A program made the translations under genes and the position numbers. The notes under the pieces are model-generated. The model was given only the letters and a program-made list of their open reading frames with translations. It was not told the DNA's origin and made no database searches. From Ochotona curzoniae (taxonomy: Eukaryota; Chordata; Mammalia; Lagomorpha; Ochotonidae): a stretch of 64,000 nt of DNA. The stretch is taken from contig NW_024465777.1 of the NCBI RefSeq assembly GCF_017591425.1, forward strand, positions 5,952,001 through 6,016,000. The letters run 5' to 3'. This document shows, piece after piece, positions 20,860-32,189 of the stretch; position 1 is the stretch's first letter; the number at the start of each line of letters is the position of its first letter.

Positions 20860-21240
20860 TTTTCAACTTCAGAATAAGCATAGTTAAGGTGCCTATTTCC
20901 ACAGAGTTGTCACACAAATTAAGTGATTGATGCGTCTAAGAGCTTGGCAGGGTTCCTGACACATACGTACTTAATCCAACTTAGGCCGCTTTAACATTAC
21001 TAACCTGGATGGATGAATGCTTCTGAAGGGGAAGGGCTGTGTCACGCAGGACTTCGGAGTCTGGAGACAAACTCCACGCAAGAGTTCACCGCTCAGCATG
21101 GTAAAACCACTCCAGGCCTTAGTCTCCTATCTGTCTAAAATGTTTTTGATCACACCACCCTGTTCCTGGAAGCTGTTATAGGGATTAAATAAACTAATCT
21201 ACTCATTTAACGCTTAACACAGTGCCTGGCATCAATATTG
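20860..21240 (+). repeat. Two MIR-like fragments, sense
   Basis: About 20860-20990 (GAGCTTGGCAGGGTTCCTGACAC) and 21055-21240 (AGGGATTAAATAAACTAATC, CTTAACACAGTGCCTGGCATCAA). Both show the MIR 3' pattern. Confidence 0.55.
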
Positions 21241-21477
21241 ATTTCATTGATTGACAATGCTAACACCATTCTACTTAATGTCTGTAAACTGCCTATCTTA
21301 GCACTACTCATAGAAAAGTCTCTCAACTATTTGTTGAAGGGATGAGTGAATGAATTTGTGAATGTTGACTTGCAGACCAAAACAATCTTGCCTGTGTGGG
21401 TTGTTGCGTGTGAAGCTGGCATTCCTCATTCCACTTGGGTGAGTGGGTGTGAAAGCAGGCGCAGCTCCTGCAAAAAG

Positions 21478-21716
21478 CGGGAGCAGGCTCTGGGGAAGGG
21501 GAGCTGTGGCTCTGGGGAAGGGGAGCAGGCTCTGGGGAGGGGAGCAGTCTCTGGGGGAAGGGGAGCAGGCTCTGAGGAAGGGGAGCAGGCTCTGGGGAAG
21601 GGGAGCTGTGGCTCTGGGGAAGGGGAGCAGGCTCTGGGGAAGGGGAGCAGGCTCTGGGGAAGGGGAGCAGGCTCTGGGGAAGGGGAGCAGGCTCTGGGGA
21701 AGGGGAGCTGCGGCTC
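21478..21716 (+). repeat. 20-22 bp minisatellite (GGGGAGCAGGCTCTGGGGAA)n
   Basis: About eleven tandem units, mostly GGGGAGCAGGCTCTGGGGAA, with interspersed variants carrying GCTGTGGCTC. Open in several frames on both strands because the unit lacks stops. The proline/leucine-rich minus-strand frames are therefore not evidence of a gene. Confidence 0.95.
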
Positions 21717-21747
21717 CTGGGCTCTCATCTACCGCTGAGGTGGCCAC

Positions 21748-22072
21748 AGGTGCCTGTGGTTAAAGCTTTTGCTTTGGCTCCCCACATCCCAGATCAGTGT
21801 CTGGCTGGAATCCGGCCTCTGCTTTGAATCCAGCTTCCTGCTAACACACCTCCTAGGAGGCAGCAGACCATTGCTCAAGTACTCTGGGACCTGCCGCACA
21901 TGTGGGAGACCTGCGTGAAGTTCTTGGCTCCTGGCTTTGGTCTGGCTTAGCTCTGACTACTGTGGCCTTTTGGGAAGCAAATCGACAGATCAGAGTCCTC
22001 TTCTCTCTCTCTCTCTTTCTCAGTCACTCTACCTTTCAAATAAAAATGAATAATATAATTTTAAAAAGAAAA
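21748..22072 (+). repeat. CSINE3-like SINE, sense
   Basis: GGTGCCTGTGGTTAAAGC head, CTTCCTGCTAACACACC.. GGAGGCAGCAG body, CCTTTCAAATAAAAATGAATAAT tail. Confidence 0.75.
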
Positions 22073-22124
22073 AAACAGTCAACATTTAATATTCTATGTC
22101 TTATAAATGAAAAGATTAACTTTG

Positions 22125-22460
22125 GGGCCTGGCGCAGTGGCGCAGTGGTTAAGGTCCTCGCCTTGCACGCCCAGGATCCCATATGCGCGCCGGTTCTAAT
22201 CCCGGCAGCCCCACTTCCCATCCAGCTCCCTGCTTGTGGCCCGGGAAAGCAGTCGAGGACGGCCCAAAGCTTTGGGAACCTGCACCCACGTGGGAGACCC
22301 GGAAGAGGCTCCTGGCTTCGGATCGGCATAGCATCGACCGTTGCGCTCACTTGGGGAGTGAATCATCGGACGGAAGATCTTCCTCTCTGTATATCTGCCT
22401 TTCCAATAAAAAAAAAATAAAAATAAATCTTTAAAAGTAATAAAATTTCCTTTTAAAAAA
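22125..22460 (+). repeat. Young CSINE, GTGGCGCAGTGG subfamily, with target-site duplication
   Basis: GGGCCTGGCGCAGTGGCGCAGTGG head, very well preserved. Duplication ATTAACTTTG at 22115-22124 and 22461-22470. Confidence 0.92.
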
Positions 22461-22470
22461 ATTAACTTTG

Positions 22471-22714
22471 AAAAATTTCTGCATATTTCCAAAATGCTAA
22501 ATTTTATGATATTCGAGGTCATGAGAAAGAATTGCCTTTTGGGATGAAGTAAAAATCAATGCAATGGTTGTTGGAAGCCCAAGGAAATGATATGATGGCT
22601 GTTCATGAAGATTTAGCATAAGGCCGGTAGTGACATGAGAGGTAACAAAAATGGGAATAATCTGGAGGGGGAATAATAACAGGGGTGGGATAATGAAATT
22701 ATATTTCTTTTATT
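22471..22714. other. Unique AT-rich sequence
   Basis: Nothing recognised. Confidence 0.4.
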
Positions 22715-22715
22715 T

Positions 22716-23034
22716 TTAGGATTTATTTATTTTGATTGAGAGAGTTACAGAACAAAGAAAAGACATAGAGAGAGATCTTCCATCCACTATTTCATTCCCC
22801 AAACATCTGCAAAGGCTAGAGCTGGGCTGGTCCGAAGCAGGAAACCGAGAGCCTCCTCTGGGTTTCTCAAGTGGATGCAGGGTCCCAAGGCCTCGGGCCA
22901 TTCTCTGCTGCCTTCCCAGGCCATTAGCAGGGAGCTACATGAGAAGTGGAGCAGCCGGGACTCAAACCAGGGCTCATGCAGCATGCTGGTACCGCAGGTA
23001 GAACAGTGTTATGCTATGCCACTGCTCTGGCCCC
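22716..23034 (-). repeat. Older CSINE, antisense
   Basis: AGGATTTATTTATTTTGATTGAGAGAG to TATGCCACTGCTCTGGCCCC. Full length. Confidence 0.8.
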
Positions 23035-23129
23035 ATGAAATGATATTGCATCTATACAGTATAACATCTTGTAACCATTCAAAAACAATTTATAGAAATC
23101 GATTAAATGACATGGAAAAATATTCTAGA

Positions 23130-23260
23130 TAATTAAATGCATTGATTGTGCGACTGTGGGCAAATTACTTAACTTCTCTACTTCAGTCTCCTTATCATTA
23201 AGTGAGAATACTAATAGTGCCTTTCTTATAGATCATCCTGAGCTTTAAATGATTTATTCT
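23130..23260 (+). repeat. MIR fragment, sense
   Basis: GTGCGACTGTGGGCAAATTACTTAACTTCTC, CATTAAGTGAGAATACTAATAG. Confidence 0.7.
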
Positions 23261-23264
23261 GGGA

Positions 23265-23350
23265 AGTCAGCGTTGTGTTACAGTGGGCTAAATTCCCAGT
23301 GTGACACTGACATTAGATATTAGGGACAATTATAATCAGCTGCTCCACTT
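23265..23350 (+). repeat. Older CSINE, first part (split)
   Basis: GTCAGCGTTGTGTTACAGTGGGCTAA head to AGCTGCTCCACTT, then a nested SINE. Resumes at 23692. Confidence 0.75.
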
Positions 23351-23691
23351 TTTTTTCCCTCAAAGATTTATTCACTCTAACTGAAAAGACAGATTTTTAC
23401 AGAAAAGAGACAGAGAGAAAGATTTTCCATCCTCTGGTTCACTCCTCAAATGGCCTCAACAGTCGTAGCTGAGCTGAACCAAAGCCAGGAGCCAGAAGCT
23501 TCTTCTGGGCCTCCCATGTGGACACAGGGCCCCAAGGCCTTGGGCCAACCTCCGCTGCTTTCCCAGGCCACCAGCAGGGAGCTGGATGGGAAGTGGAGCA
23601 GCCAGAACATGAACCATACCCTATGTGTGATGCTGTGCTTACAGGTGGAGGACTGTCCAGATGAGCCAATATGCTGACGCTAGCTGCTCCG
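23351..23691 (-). repeat. Antisense CSINE nested at the CCACTTTT site of an older CSINE
   Basis: Guest runs CAAAGATTTATTCACTCTAAC to GTGGAGGACTGTCCAG..GCTGACGCT. Host duplication AGCTGCTCCACTT (23338-23350) and AGCTGCTCCGCTT (23692-23704). Same host position as at 15.26 kb. Confidence 0.85.
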
Positions 23692-23940
23692 CTTCTGATC
23701 CACCTTCCTGCTGATGCACCTGCAAGCAGCAGAGGATGGCATAAATAACTGGGCTCTTGCCACCCATACGGGAGACCCAGCTGGAGCTCCAGGTTCCTGG
23801 CTTCTGTCTGGCCTGGCCACAGCTGCTGCAGACAGTAGGGGAGTGAGCCAACAGAGGCAAGATTGCTTTCTCTATTTGTCTTTCTCCCTCTCTCTCTGTA
23901 AATCTGCCTTTCAAATAAATAAACAAACCTTTAAAGTATA
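23692..23940 (+). repeat. Older CSINE, second part
   Basis: Continues CTGATCCACCTTCCTGCTGATGCACC to the CTTTCAAATAAATAAACAAACC tail. Confidence 0.8.
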
Positions 23941-23950
23941 TGTGTGTACT

Positions 23951-24296
23951 GCGCCCAGCGCAGTAGCCGAGAAGCTAAAATCCTCAACTTGCATGCACCA
24001 GGAACCCATACGGGCGCCGGATCTAATCCTGGCAGTCCTGCTTCTCATCTAGCTCCCTGCTTGTGGCCTGGGAAAGCAGTCAAGGATGGCTCAAAGCCTT
24101 GGGACTCTGCATCTGCGTGGGAGACCTGGAAGAGGCTCAGGCTCCTGGGTTCGGATCAGCTCAGCTCTGGCTGTTGGGGCCGCTTAGGGAGTGAGTCAAC
24201 AGATGGAATATCTTCCTCTCTGTCTCTCCTCCTCTCTGTATTTCTGACTTTCCAATAAAGACAAAATGAATCTTAAAACAAAAAAAATAAAATAAA
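23951..24296 (+). repeat. Pika-type CSINE, sense
   Basis: GCGCCCAGCGCAGTAGCCGAGAAGC head to the CCAATAAAGACAAAATGAATC tail. Imperfect duplication TATATGTGTGTACT / TATATGTATGGACT. Confidence 0.85.
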
Positions 24297-24499
24297 ATAT
24301 ATGTATGGACTTACAGAAAATGGTATGAAAATCAATACTTTTGAATGTCAATAATCATTGCTTGGTGCTAGAAATACATTATAGTTTCTATTCATTTGCC
24401 TCTCAATGTTTTAAATAATGAGTGGGTATTTCTTGCATAATATTATTTTAAATAATATTAATTTTATAAAACTATAAAGGTTTTAGAAGGAGGAGGGGA

Positions 24500-24822
24500 G
24501 GCATGCCATGGTGGTATAGCTTGCCAATCCTCCACCTATGGTGCCAGCATCCCACATGGGGTTTGGTTTCAGTCTTAGCTGCTCTACTTTCTGAACCATC
24601 TCTCTGCTAGTGGCAGTGCAGGATGGCCCAAGGCCTTCGGACCCTGAGGCCACGTGGGAAACCCAGAAGAAGCTCCTGGCTCCCAGCTTTGGATCAGTCC
24701 AGCTCTGGTCATTGCTGCCATGTGGGGAGTCAACCAGCAGATAGAAGACCCCTTTATTTCTCTGTCTCTCCTTCTCTCTCTGGAACTCTGACTTCCAAGC
24801 AAATTAAATAAATTTTAGAGAA
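24500..24822 (+). repeat. Older CSINE, sense
   Basis: GCATGCCATGGTGGTATAGCTTGCC head to the AGCAAATTAAATAAATTTTAG tail. Confidence 0.75.
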
Positions 24823-25434
24823 GGAGGAGAGTAGGGCCATCTTGGAATTTCTACTCTGCCTCCGCCCTGCTCCCCACAGGCAGTGTTCAGCACTAAGGAG
24901 AGATCAGCCTTCCCCATTCACTGTGAGGGGTGATAACCCCCTTCTCAGGGTGCCCCAAGCAGCGACAGGTGCTTAGCAGGGACAAAGCCACAGTTTTGAA
25001 GCAGCCCTGAGCTCCAGAGGCAGACAGGATATGAGTCACAGGCTGGCTTTTGTCAGGTTGACTCCAACTGTTTCTATGTTTTCCTCTGACAGTGTAGACG
25101 TGAACTTATGAGACTCATTTAAACAAACAAATATGTCAGAAGGTGCACATCTAAACAAGGGCTTATGTTGTCCTTCCAAGTACTTATGTTGACAAACTAC
25201 ATGATGATTCCAAGAATATTTTTTGTTCAGATATTTTTGGGACTTTTTTGAAGGAAGAAAAGGAGGAATATTAATTGATTAAAAAATTAGTTTATGTGAA
25301 ATACTTTTTAAGTTCTTAAATATGTTAAAATAGAGATACCCTGTATATTTTAAGGTATTGTGAAATAACGATTTATGTGTTCCTAATGGCACTTTATAAG
25401 TAAACATCACAAAGCATCAAAGATTGTCAACTAA
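24823..25434. other. Unique sequence, GC-moderate then AT-rich
   Basis: 24.84-25.10 kb is GC-richer and could be a decayed LTR or other old element. No defining motif seen. The rest is AT-rich. Confidence 0.35.
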
Positions 25435-25815
25435 AAATATTCCTATCCTTTCACCTGACATTCCCATTTCTGATAATCCAGGCAAAGGAAATAAACTAAC
25501 ATATTGAGGGCAAGGCCTACAAATATTTCATGATAATACAAATCTTAAAACAACTTAAATGCTCAGCAAGAGTCACAGTTAAATAAATTTGGCAAATCCA
25601 TGTCAAGAATACTGTACAGCCATTATTACTGTTGTTGTTAGAAAGACCTGGGCGCTAGAGCTATCCACAGCATGCACCAACCAACGTGCAGGGCCCAGGA
25701 CATGTTCCATGGTAAAAGCAGGAAAAAACATTGTGAAAACCTTGTAGCTACTTAACGTATTATCTTAAATAAAAATCATACATGGAAATGTATCCACTAT
25801 ATGTAAAAAAAAAAA
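25435..25815 (+). repeat. Old L1 3' region, sense
   Basis: AACAACTTAAATGCTCAGCAAGAG, GTTAAATAAATTTGGCAAATCCATG, ATACTGTACAGCCATTATTACTG, the order of old L1 (L1M-like) 3' regions. Ends near an A-run. Confidence 0.6.
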
Positions 25816-25924
25816 AAAGAGAGAGAGAAAGGAACAGGAAATAAAACAGCTAAAGCTGATATGTGATATGATCCCCCATTTAAAATATGCGTGTGTGTGT
25901 GTGTGTACTAAAATGAAGATACAA

Positions 25925-26217
25925 GGGGCCAGCATTATTGTGTGAAGGGCTAACCCGCAGCCTAGGAAGATGGCATTCCATATAAGAGCTCAGGTTCAAG
26001 ACCTGCCTGCTCCATTTCTGATCTAGTGAAGCAACAGGTGAATGCTTGGGGCCCTGCTACCCATGGGAGAGACCTGGATGGAATTCCAGGATCCTGGGGT
26101 CAGCCTGTCTCAGACTTGGGTATTATGGTCACTTGGGATGTGAGCCAGCAAGTGGAAGATCTCTGTCACTATGCCTTTCAAGTAAATATTAAGTCTTTAA
26201 AATTAAAAAAAAAAATA
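25925..26217 (+). repeat. Older CSINE, sense
   Basis: GGGGCCAGCATTATTGTGTGAAGGGC head to the CCTTTCAAGTAAATATTAAGTC tail, preceded by a short (GT)n. Confidence 0.75.
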
Positions 26218-27530
26218 CAAAATAGTCAACAAATACTAGTATTCTTGCCTCATTTTATTTTGTCATTTTATTTATCCACATTCATGAATGTTCTGCATTG
26301 ATACTGATTATGTTCCATTATATTATGGAAATTTTAAAAACATACGTGAAGATATTTTTTTAAATCACATATTAAACCCCCATGTGGATATCTTCTATAG
26401 CAACAATTACCACTACTTTACCAATCTTATTTCATCTCTCTGTGTCCTACACTTATTTTTCTGGATAAATGTAGGGCAAATCCTGTCTATCATATCATTC
26501 TGTGCTTAAACATATTCATGTTACATCTTTAAAGATTCAAAGAAAAACTTGCCATTATTTTTTAGCAGAAGTAACAAGTTTCTTAATAACAATAGCCAGC
26601 TATTATTTGAAGTTCTCTATCTCAAACATGTCTTTTTATGGCCGGTTTGGTTGAATCAGAATCCAAACCAGGGTGACATGTTATCTGCACTTGTCATTTG
26701 CTTTGTATGATTCTGTAACATTTCTCCCTCCCACCTCCTTGTAATCATGTCAGTGATATCCAGTAACAACAACAACAACAGTTCATAGAAGACAGCTCAG
26801 CCATCTCCAGTCGGTGGTCTCCTGCCAGAGTGCTTTGCCTGGCTCTCATTGTCTCTTCCCCTGGCAGGGGACCACCACACAAACCTTCCAATTCAGTGAG
26901 TCGAGTAAACGCAAGAGAGGAAGGCCCAGACAGGTGCCTACCACCTTCTTTCTGGTTATGTGAACCAGCCACAGTTCTTTGCATTCTCTGTTTCTTGGCT
27001 AAGGACTCTGATGATTCATTTCAGGAAACCCAGCCGTGTTTGGACACCTTGACCTGCACTCTTGGACCCTCAGGATGAAATCCTGGGGACAGCTGACTCT
27101 GGCCCCAAAGCGATTTTCCCTTGGAAGACTGCCCAGAGCAGGAAGTCCATCACCACCTGGGCCAGGCAAGCAGAATGCAGGTAAGAATCCGGTTTTGGCT
27201 CACCTGGACAATGTGTTACTAGCTTCAAAAAGGAGATACGATAACAGCAGGGCGCTTGTTGGCAGCAGTCTTTGCTTTAGCTCTCCTCCCTCGACTCAGT
27301 CTGCCCAGGCTGGCTGGGCAGCCTTCTGTGGCCTGTGCACAGTTCTCTTCCTTGAACGTTGCTTCTCCCCTTCAAGGGGTTTCATTCCATTTGCTCTTCT
27401 CCTCTGTGGGCCTTCCTGTTTCTTGCATTTCATGACTATCTTTCACCTCTAGTATTAGTAGATTATATCTGCCAGTACCTTCTTTAAATTAAAAAAAAAT
27501 CATATACACATATATGTTTATCTGAAACGT
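26218..27530. other. Mainly unique sequence between repeats
   Basis: AT-rich to 26.6 kb, with a possible old repeat at 26.64-26.76 kb (GGTTGAATCAGAATCCAAACCAGGG). 26.77-27.2 kb is GC-moderate and contains a donor-like AG|GTAAGAATCC at about 27180. No family signature, so I do not call a gene. Confidence 0.35.
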
Positions 27531-27820
27531 TATTTATTTATTTATTTATTTGAAAAGGCAGAGTGACACGGAGTGGGAAAGAGAGAGCTCTTTCATTGTC
27601 TGCTTCACAAATGGCCACAACTGGGGCTGGACCAGGCTAAAGCCGGGAGCCTGAACTCTATCCAGGTGTCCCATGTGGATGGTAGAGACCCAAGTTCTTG
27701 GGTCATCATCTGCGACCTTCCAAGGTGCATTAACAAGGAGCTGGGTTGGAAATGGATCAGCCTGGACGTGAACCTGCACTCTGATAAGGGATGCCAGGTC
27801 ACAATGGCAGCTCACCTGTC
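27531..27820 (-). repeat. CSINE3-like SINE, antisense
   Basis: (TTTA)n tail then GAAAAGGCAGAGTGACACGG, CCAAGTTCTTGGGTCATCATC, GCATTAACAAGGAGCTGG. Confidence 0.75.
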
Positions 27821-27861
27821 AGTATCTTGTTGTGAAAGGGTGCATTAGAGGCTTTGTACTT

Positions 27862-28100
27862 GTTTTGAAAGAGAGTACATCCAATGTTGATCCACTCTCC
27901 AGATGTCCACAACACCCTGGGCTGGACCGAAGGTGGGGAGCCGAAATTCAATCCAGGTTTTCCACAAGGCAGGAATCCAACTTTGTGAGCCACCACTGTA
28001 TCTCCCAAGATCTGTGTTAGCAGCAAGCAGGTCAGGAAGCAAACCCTAGCATTTCAGTATGGGGAGGAGACGTCTTAACTATGACGCCAAATGCCCTTTA
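27862..28100 (-). repeat. CSINE3-like SINE, antisense
   Basis: GTTGATCCACTCTCCAGATGTCC to CTTAACTATGACGCCAAATGCCC. Second of two adjacent copies in the same orientation. Confidence 0.7.
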
Positions 28101-29115
28101 TGTGTTCTCCTTAACTGTTATTTAGCTGCTGTACTTCCTGGTGGTCAGGCCTCTGATTTCCTTATCATTTCTTCTCCTAGTCTTTCTACTTTCTAGATTT
28201 TCTCAATTTTATTTTTCATTACTCCTTTCAGGCTACAGCTTCTGCATTCACATTATGTCATTTCTTGTAGCTTCTTCCCCCTTCTTAATAGTCTGTCTTA
28301 GAGTGAACTGTGTTTCAATGTATTGGCTCTGTCAACTCAGGAATAAGACAAGCTTTTTTTTTTTTTTTTGTTCTGTCCCATGAAATGGGGTCATTTTTAA
28401 TGTGCAGTGACAATTACCCACCTTGAAAACAACAGCATTTCAAGCTTTAGTCAGGGTAGATGTTTCACTGCCACAATCTTCACCCAGGTGTCACAAGTCT
28501 TGAATTTGCTTTCAATTCCATTTTCAGGCATCTTGCACTACCTTTGGATGAACTATGCAGGTTTTCGAACCTGGGTCTCTCCAACACATGATGTGGGTGT
28601 CATAACGACCAGGTCAAATACGAGCTTCCCCCAAATCCTTATTTCAGCTGCCCTCATCCCCACCTCGGGATGCCGACAGGGTCTTCATTCCTGAACATCC
28701 AAGGCTGGCTCCCGTCCTCTCCAGGCGTTGACCCCAGCGGCAGCATTTGTGCGGCTCCCACTCCCGTTCTCATGTACTCACCTGCTTTCCCACCTGTAAC
28801 AGTCGGCAGAACCTCCTGCATTCAACCCCAGACCAGCTTCAAAACAAACCTTCACTAAAGTCTTAGTGGAACTGGTGGAAAAACAGGTAGGAAAGTTAAA
28901 TGCACGGAAAGTTACAGTTAAGGGCTTTACCCAGAATCCTTTAGTTGTTGTTATTTTAATAGAGCCATAATTACTAACAGATAAGCAAATTAGATTTCTC
29001 TGGGTTTTAACTTCCTTGTCAGGAAAATGAAAGAAATAATGACACCTACTTAACCCTATTGGGAGAACCGAGAAAAATGCCGTTTTAATTGATTTTAAGA
29101 GACATAGTCTAAAAA
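28101..29115. other. Unique sequence with a T-run and possible MIR
   Basis: T-run at 28351-28369. Possible MIR near 28935-29080. No exon or gene recognised. Confidence 0.35.
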
Positions 29116-29119
29116 TAAA

Positions 29120-29415
29120 ATTTTTTTTTTTGGCTATTTCCCTTGAAAGGCATAGAAACAGAGAGAGAAACAGAGACAGATTTCCCATCTACTGTATCAT
29201 TCTCCAAATGCCCACAGCAGCCAGAACAGACAAGCTAGGAGCCGAGGACGCAAACCACTCTCCCATATGGTGTCAGGGACCCAAGCACATGGGGCCAGCA
29301 CTGATGTTTCCCAGGTTGTACATTAGCAGTAAGCTAGAACGAGGCCTGGAGCCAAGGCTTGAGCCTCTGTGGGATGTGGGCATCGCAGGTTTAGTAACTA
29401 AAACTTTTATCCAAG
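29120..29415 (-). repeat. Older CSINE, antisense
   Basis: CCTTGAAAGGCATAGAAACAGAG, CATATGGTGTCAGGGACCC, TACATTAGCAGTAAGC, then head remains. Confidence 0.65.
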
Positions 29416-29419
29416 AGAC

Positions 29420-29768
29420 ATTTTTTTCTCCACATTTTTCCATTTCTGAAATCAGAATGTGATTTCTGAACTCAACAGATCTACATACATTTCAAGCACT
29501 CAATGATCATAGAAGATGCAGGTCACAATTATATGCAGAGTAACCCATATTAAGCCTGTATATTGCACATAATCCAATCTTTGGGTCATTCTGCACCAAT
29601 AGAAGTAGGTCAACTTTATTTGAAATTGCGTGATACAACTAGTCTATAAGTTGTATCAAAAGGCTAAATGTGAATTTAATCATTCCTATATTGGCAGACA
29701 TTTATTTTTCATATTTTTCTCTGAAATAACAATTGTGGATATTTTTATATACTTAAGCTAGTATTCAC
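29420..29768. other. Unique AT-rich sequence
   Basis: Nothing recognised. Confidence 0.4.
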
Positions 29769-29769
29769 A

Positions 29770-30045
29770 GTGCCAGTACCCAATTTAAGTGCTGGTTTAA
29801 GACCCAGCAGCTCCACTTTCAACCCAGCTCCTTGTTAATGTGCCTGAGAAAAGCAGTGGAGGATAGTCCCAATGGCTTGGGTCCCTGCAGCCATGTGGGA
29901 GACTCACTCGGAACCTGGCTTTGGCCTGGGCCAGGCCTGACCATTGTGGCCTTAGGAGAATGAAACACCAGTTTGAAGATCACCACTCCCACCCCTCTCT
30001 CCCTGCCTCTTCCTCTGTAACTTTGCCTTTTGAATAAACACAATA
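29770..30045 (+). repeat. Older CSINE, sense
   Basis: AGTGCTGGTTTAAGACCCAGCAGC to CTTTGCCTTTTGAATAAACAC. Head truncated. Confidence 0.7.
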
Positions 30046-30261
30046 AGGGTTTTTTTTTGTTTTTAAAGACTTGAAAGCAGCATCATTCTAATACACTGAT
30101 GTGGAAATTGTGTCGTAGAAGTTTCTGAGCAATCGAAGCATGTGAGTAGTTAAGCAGGACGCTGACTTAGGTAAAGTCATCTGCGACTATGGGAAGCAGG
30201 AGACCTAAATCCCAATCACAGTTTTACCACTTATCTTGGGAAATAATGTTTGTTCTTACAT

Positions 30262-30395
30262 TCGTCCATTCAAAAAATATTTACTGACTTCTCTAGACTG
30301 TGTGCCCAGCACAGTGTCAGGAAGTAGGAATACAGAGATAAGACCTCGCTTAACGAAATTTACAGTAAGCGGTGGTAGAAAAGTAGCAATCAGAG
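30262..30395 (+). repeat. L2 3'-end fragment
   Basis: TTCGTCCATTCAAAAAATATTTACTGAC, GCCCAGCACAGTGTCAGGAAG, TACAGAGATAAGACC, the conserved L2 3' order. Confidence 0.65.
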
Positions 30396-30560
30396 GCTCC
30401 TTGCTAATCACATGATCTTGGGAAGTTGCCTAACCTCACGTCTGTTTCTTTTTCTAGAAAATGGGGGTAATCATTCTATCACAAGATTGTCATGAAGACG
30501 AAATAACACGGGTATCGTGCCTGGCGTAGTGTGTACTGAATGAGCAAAAACTGCTTCAAT
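30396..30560 (+). repeat. MIR, sense
   Basis: CATGATCTTGGGAAGTTGCCTAACC, CTAGAAAATGGGGGTAATC, ATCGTGCCTGGCGTAGTG. Confidence 0.7.
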
Positions 30561-31140
30561 AATAGAATTTTGGTATCACAGGAAGTCATTTGTTAGTTAC
30601 TGAGAGAGAATATCTGCCTGTCTGAGTTCCCGCTTCTACACTGTGAACTGGACTGTTGAGACGATCATATGGTATTCACAAACAGGCACTCACAAACATG
30701 ACTTTTCTTGGATATTTAGGTGGAGGCATAGGGTCAGTAAGCAGATGGAAAAGCAAACATCTGTATGTTTGAACACAGCATCAGTCTTTCCGGTCCATGT
30801 GTCACAGAGCCAGTTCTCAGCACTTGCTTAGCCACTCAGATATTGCTTCCTGACATAGCCAATCATCTGGGATCAAGCACATGCTTCCCTGGCCACAGCG
30901 TAAGTAAGCATGGAGACAGGGCGTCCGTCCCCCAGGCACAGGGCTCATGGCTGCCGCCTGCGGCGCTTTCTTGCCCAGTTCACAATGTGTAGCTCAGCTT
31001 GCGGAATTGTTAAGCGGAATTGTTTTTTTTTTTTTTTTTACTTGTCATTGACTTTTTTCTTTCCCCTATGGATATAAAGCAAGAATGGAAGGAAGTGTAT
31101 CTTAATACCAAAGATTATGTGTTTTAGCTACTAATAAACT
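30561..31140. other. Unique sequence
   Basis: Contains a T-run at 31022-31039. No gene recognised. Confidence 0.4.
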
Positions 31141-31142
31141 TT

Positions 31143-31470
31143 AGGGGCTGCTGCCACGGTATAGCAGGCTAAGCCTTGCCCATGATGCCAGCATTCCGTA
31201 TAGACATCAGTTCAAGTCCCAACTGCCCCACTTCGGATCCAGCTCCCTGTTGATGCACCTGGGAAAGCAGCAGAATATGACTCAAGTCCTTTGGTCCCTG
31301 TACCCACATTGGGAGACTCAGAAGAAACTCCTGATACCTGGCTTTGGACTGACCCAGTTCTGGCCATTGCAGCCATCTGAGGATTGAATCAGCAAATGGA
31401 AGATCTGTCTCTCCTTCTCTCTCTGTAACTCTGCCCTTTCAAATAAAAATAAATAAATCTTTAAAATAAA
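31143..31470 (+). repeat. Older CSINE, sense, complete
   Basis: GGGGCTGCTGCCACGGTATAGCAGGC head to TTTCAAATAAAAATAAATAAATC. A good reference copy of the older subfamily. Confidence 0.85.
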
Positions 31471-31489
31471 ACAGTTAAAGATATTCGTG

Positions 31490-31733
31490 GAAAGGTCAGT
31501 TTTGTGACACAGTGAGTTAAGCCACCAGATGCTGGCATCTCATTCGGTGCTTCAGAAGGCAGATGAAGATGGCCCAAGTACTTGGGGCCTGTCACTCATG
31601 TGTGGGGCCAGGATGGAGTTGCTGATCCAGACCTAGCTTCTGCAGGTATCTGGGGGAGTGACCCAATGAATGGAAATCTCTCTGTCTTCTCTGCTTTCCC
31701 TCTGTCACTCTGTCTTTCAAATAAATATATCTT
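31490..31733 (+). repeat. Older CSINE, sense, internally shortened
   Basis: GTCAGTTTTGTGACACAGTGAGTTAAGCC head to CTTTCAAATAAATATATCTT. Lacks part of the middle. Confidence 0.7.
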
Positions 31734-31735
31734 AA

Positions 31736-31912
31736 GGGCCTAGCAGTAGGGACGCCAGTTAAGATGCCTGTATCTCTTTGGGACCAGCTTTGTGGCTAGG
31801 CCTGCACACCTAGCCACACAATTTAGTTCCAGTTTTACCCCAGACATGACAGGCATTGGAGGATGACAACTTGACTTTCTTTCTGATAAAGGAGAAGGAA
31901 AAAAGGAAACAA
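31736..31912 (+). repeat. CSINE3-like copy with a variant 3' half
   Basis: GGGACGCCAGTTAAGATGCC head, then TTACCCCAGACATGACAGGCATT and CTTTCTTTCTGATAAAGGAG. The same 3' half recurs at 32.39-32.49 kb. Confidence 0.55.
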
Positions 31913-31916
31913 TAGC

Positions 31917-32166
31917 ACCCCATATGGATGCCAGTGTGTCAGCTGCTCCACTTCCTATCCAACTCCCTGCTAATGGCCTGGGGAGGCAGCATAACCCAAG
32001 TGCTTGGACCCCTGCACCCACATAGGAGATCCAGAAGAAGCTCTTGGATCCTACCTTTAGCTTTGCCCAGCCCAGGACACTGCAGTCATTTAGGGAGTGA
32101 TTCAGCTGATGAAAGATTCTCTCTCTCTCTGTAACTCTACCATTCAAGTAAAATAAATAAATCTTA
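31917..32166 (+). repeat. Older CSINE, sense, 5'-shortened
   Basis: CATATGGATGCCAGTGTGTCAGCTGCTCC to ATTCAAGTAAAATAAATAAATC. Confidence 0.75.
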
Positions 32167-32189
32167 AAAATAGAATTAAAATTAAATAA

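Noticed and set aside
21304..21763. Overlapping open frames of 100-147 residues on both strands
   Set aside because: Produced by the 20-22 bp minisatellite, whose unit contains no stop in several frames. Proline/leucine and glycine repeats are artefacts.
22125..22200. tRNA-gene-like head with B-box-like GGTTCTAATCC
   Set aside because: This is the tRNA-derived head of a SINE, as in every CSINE here. It does not fold as a complete tRNA.
24840..25100. Possible solo LTR
   Set aside because: No TG..CA ends, poly(A) signal pair or target-site duplication could be defined.
26770..27190. Possible exon ending at AG|GTAAGA near 27180
   Set aside because: No acceptor, reading frame or family signature supports it. 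A lone donor match is common by chance.
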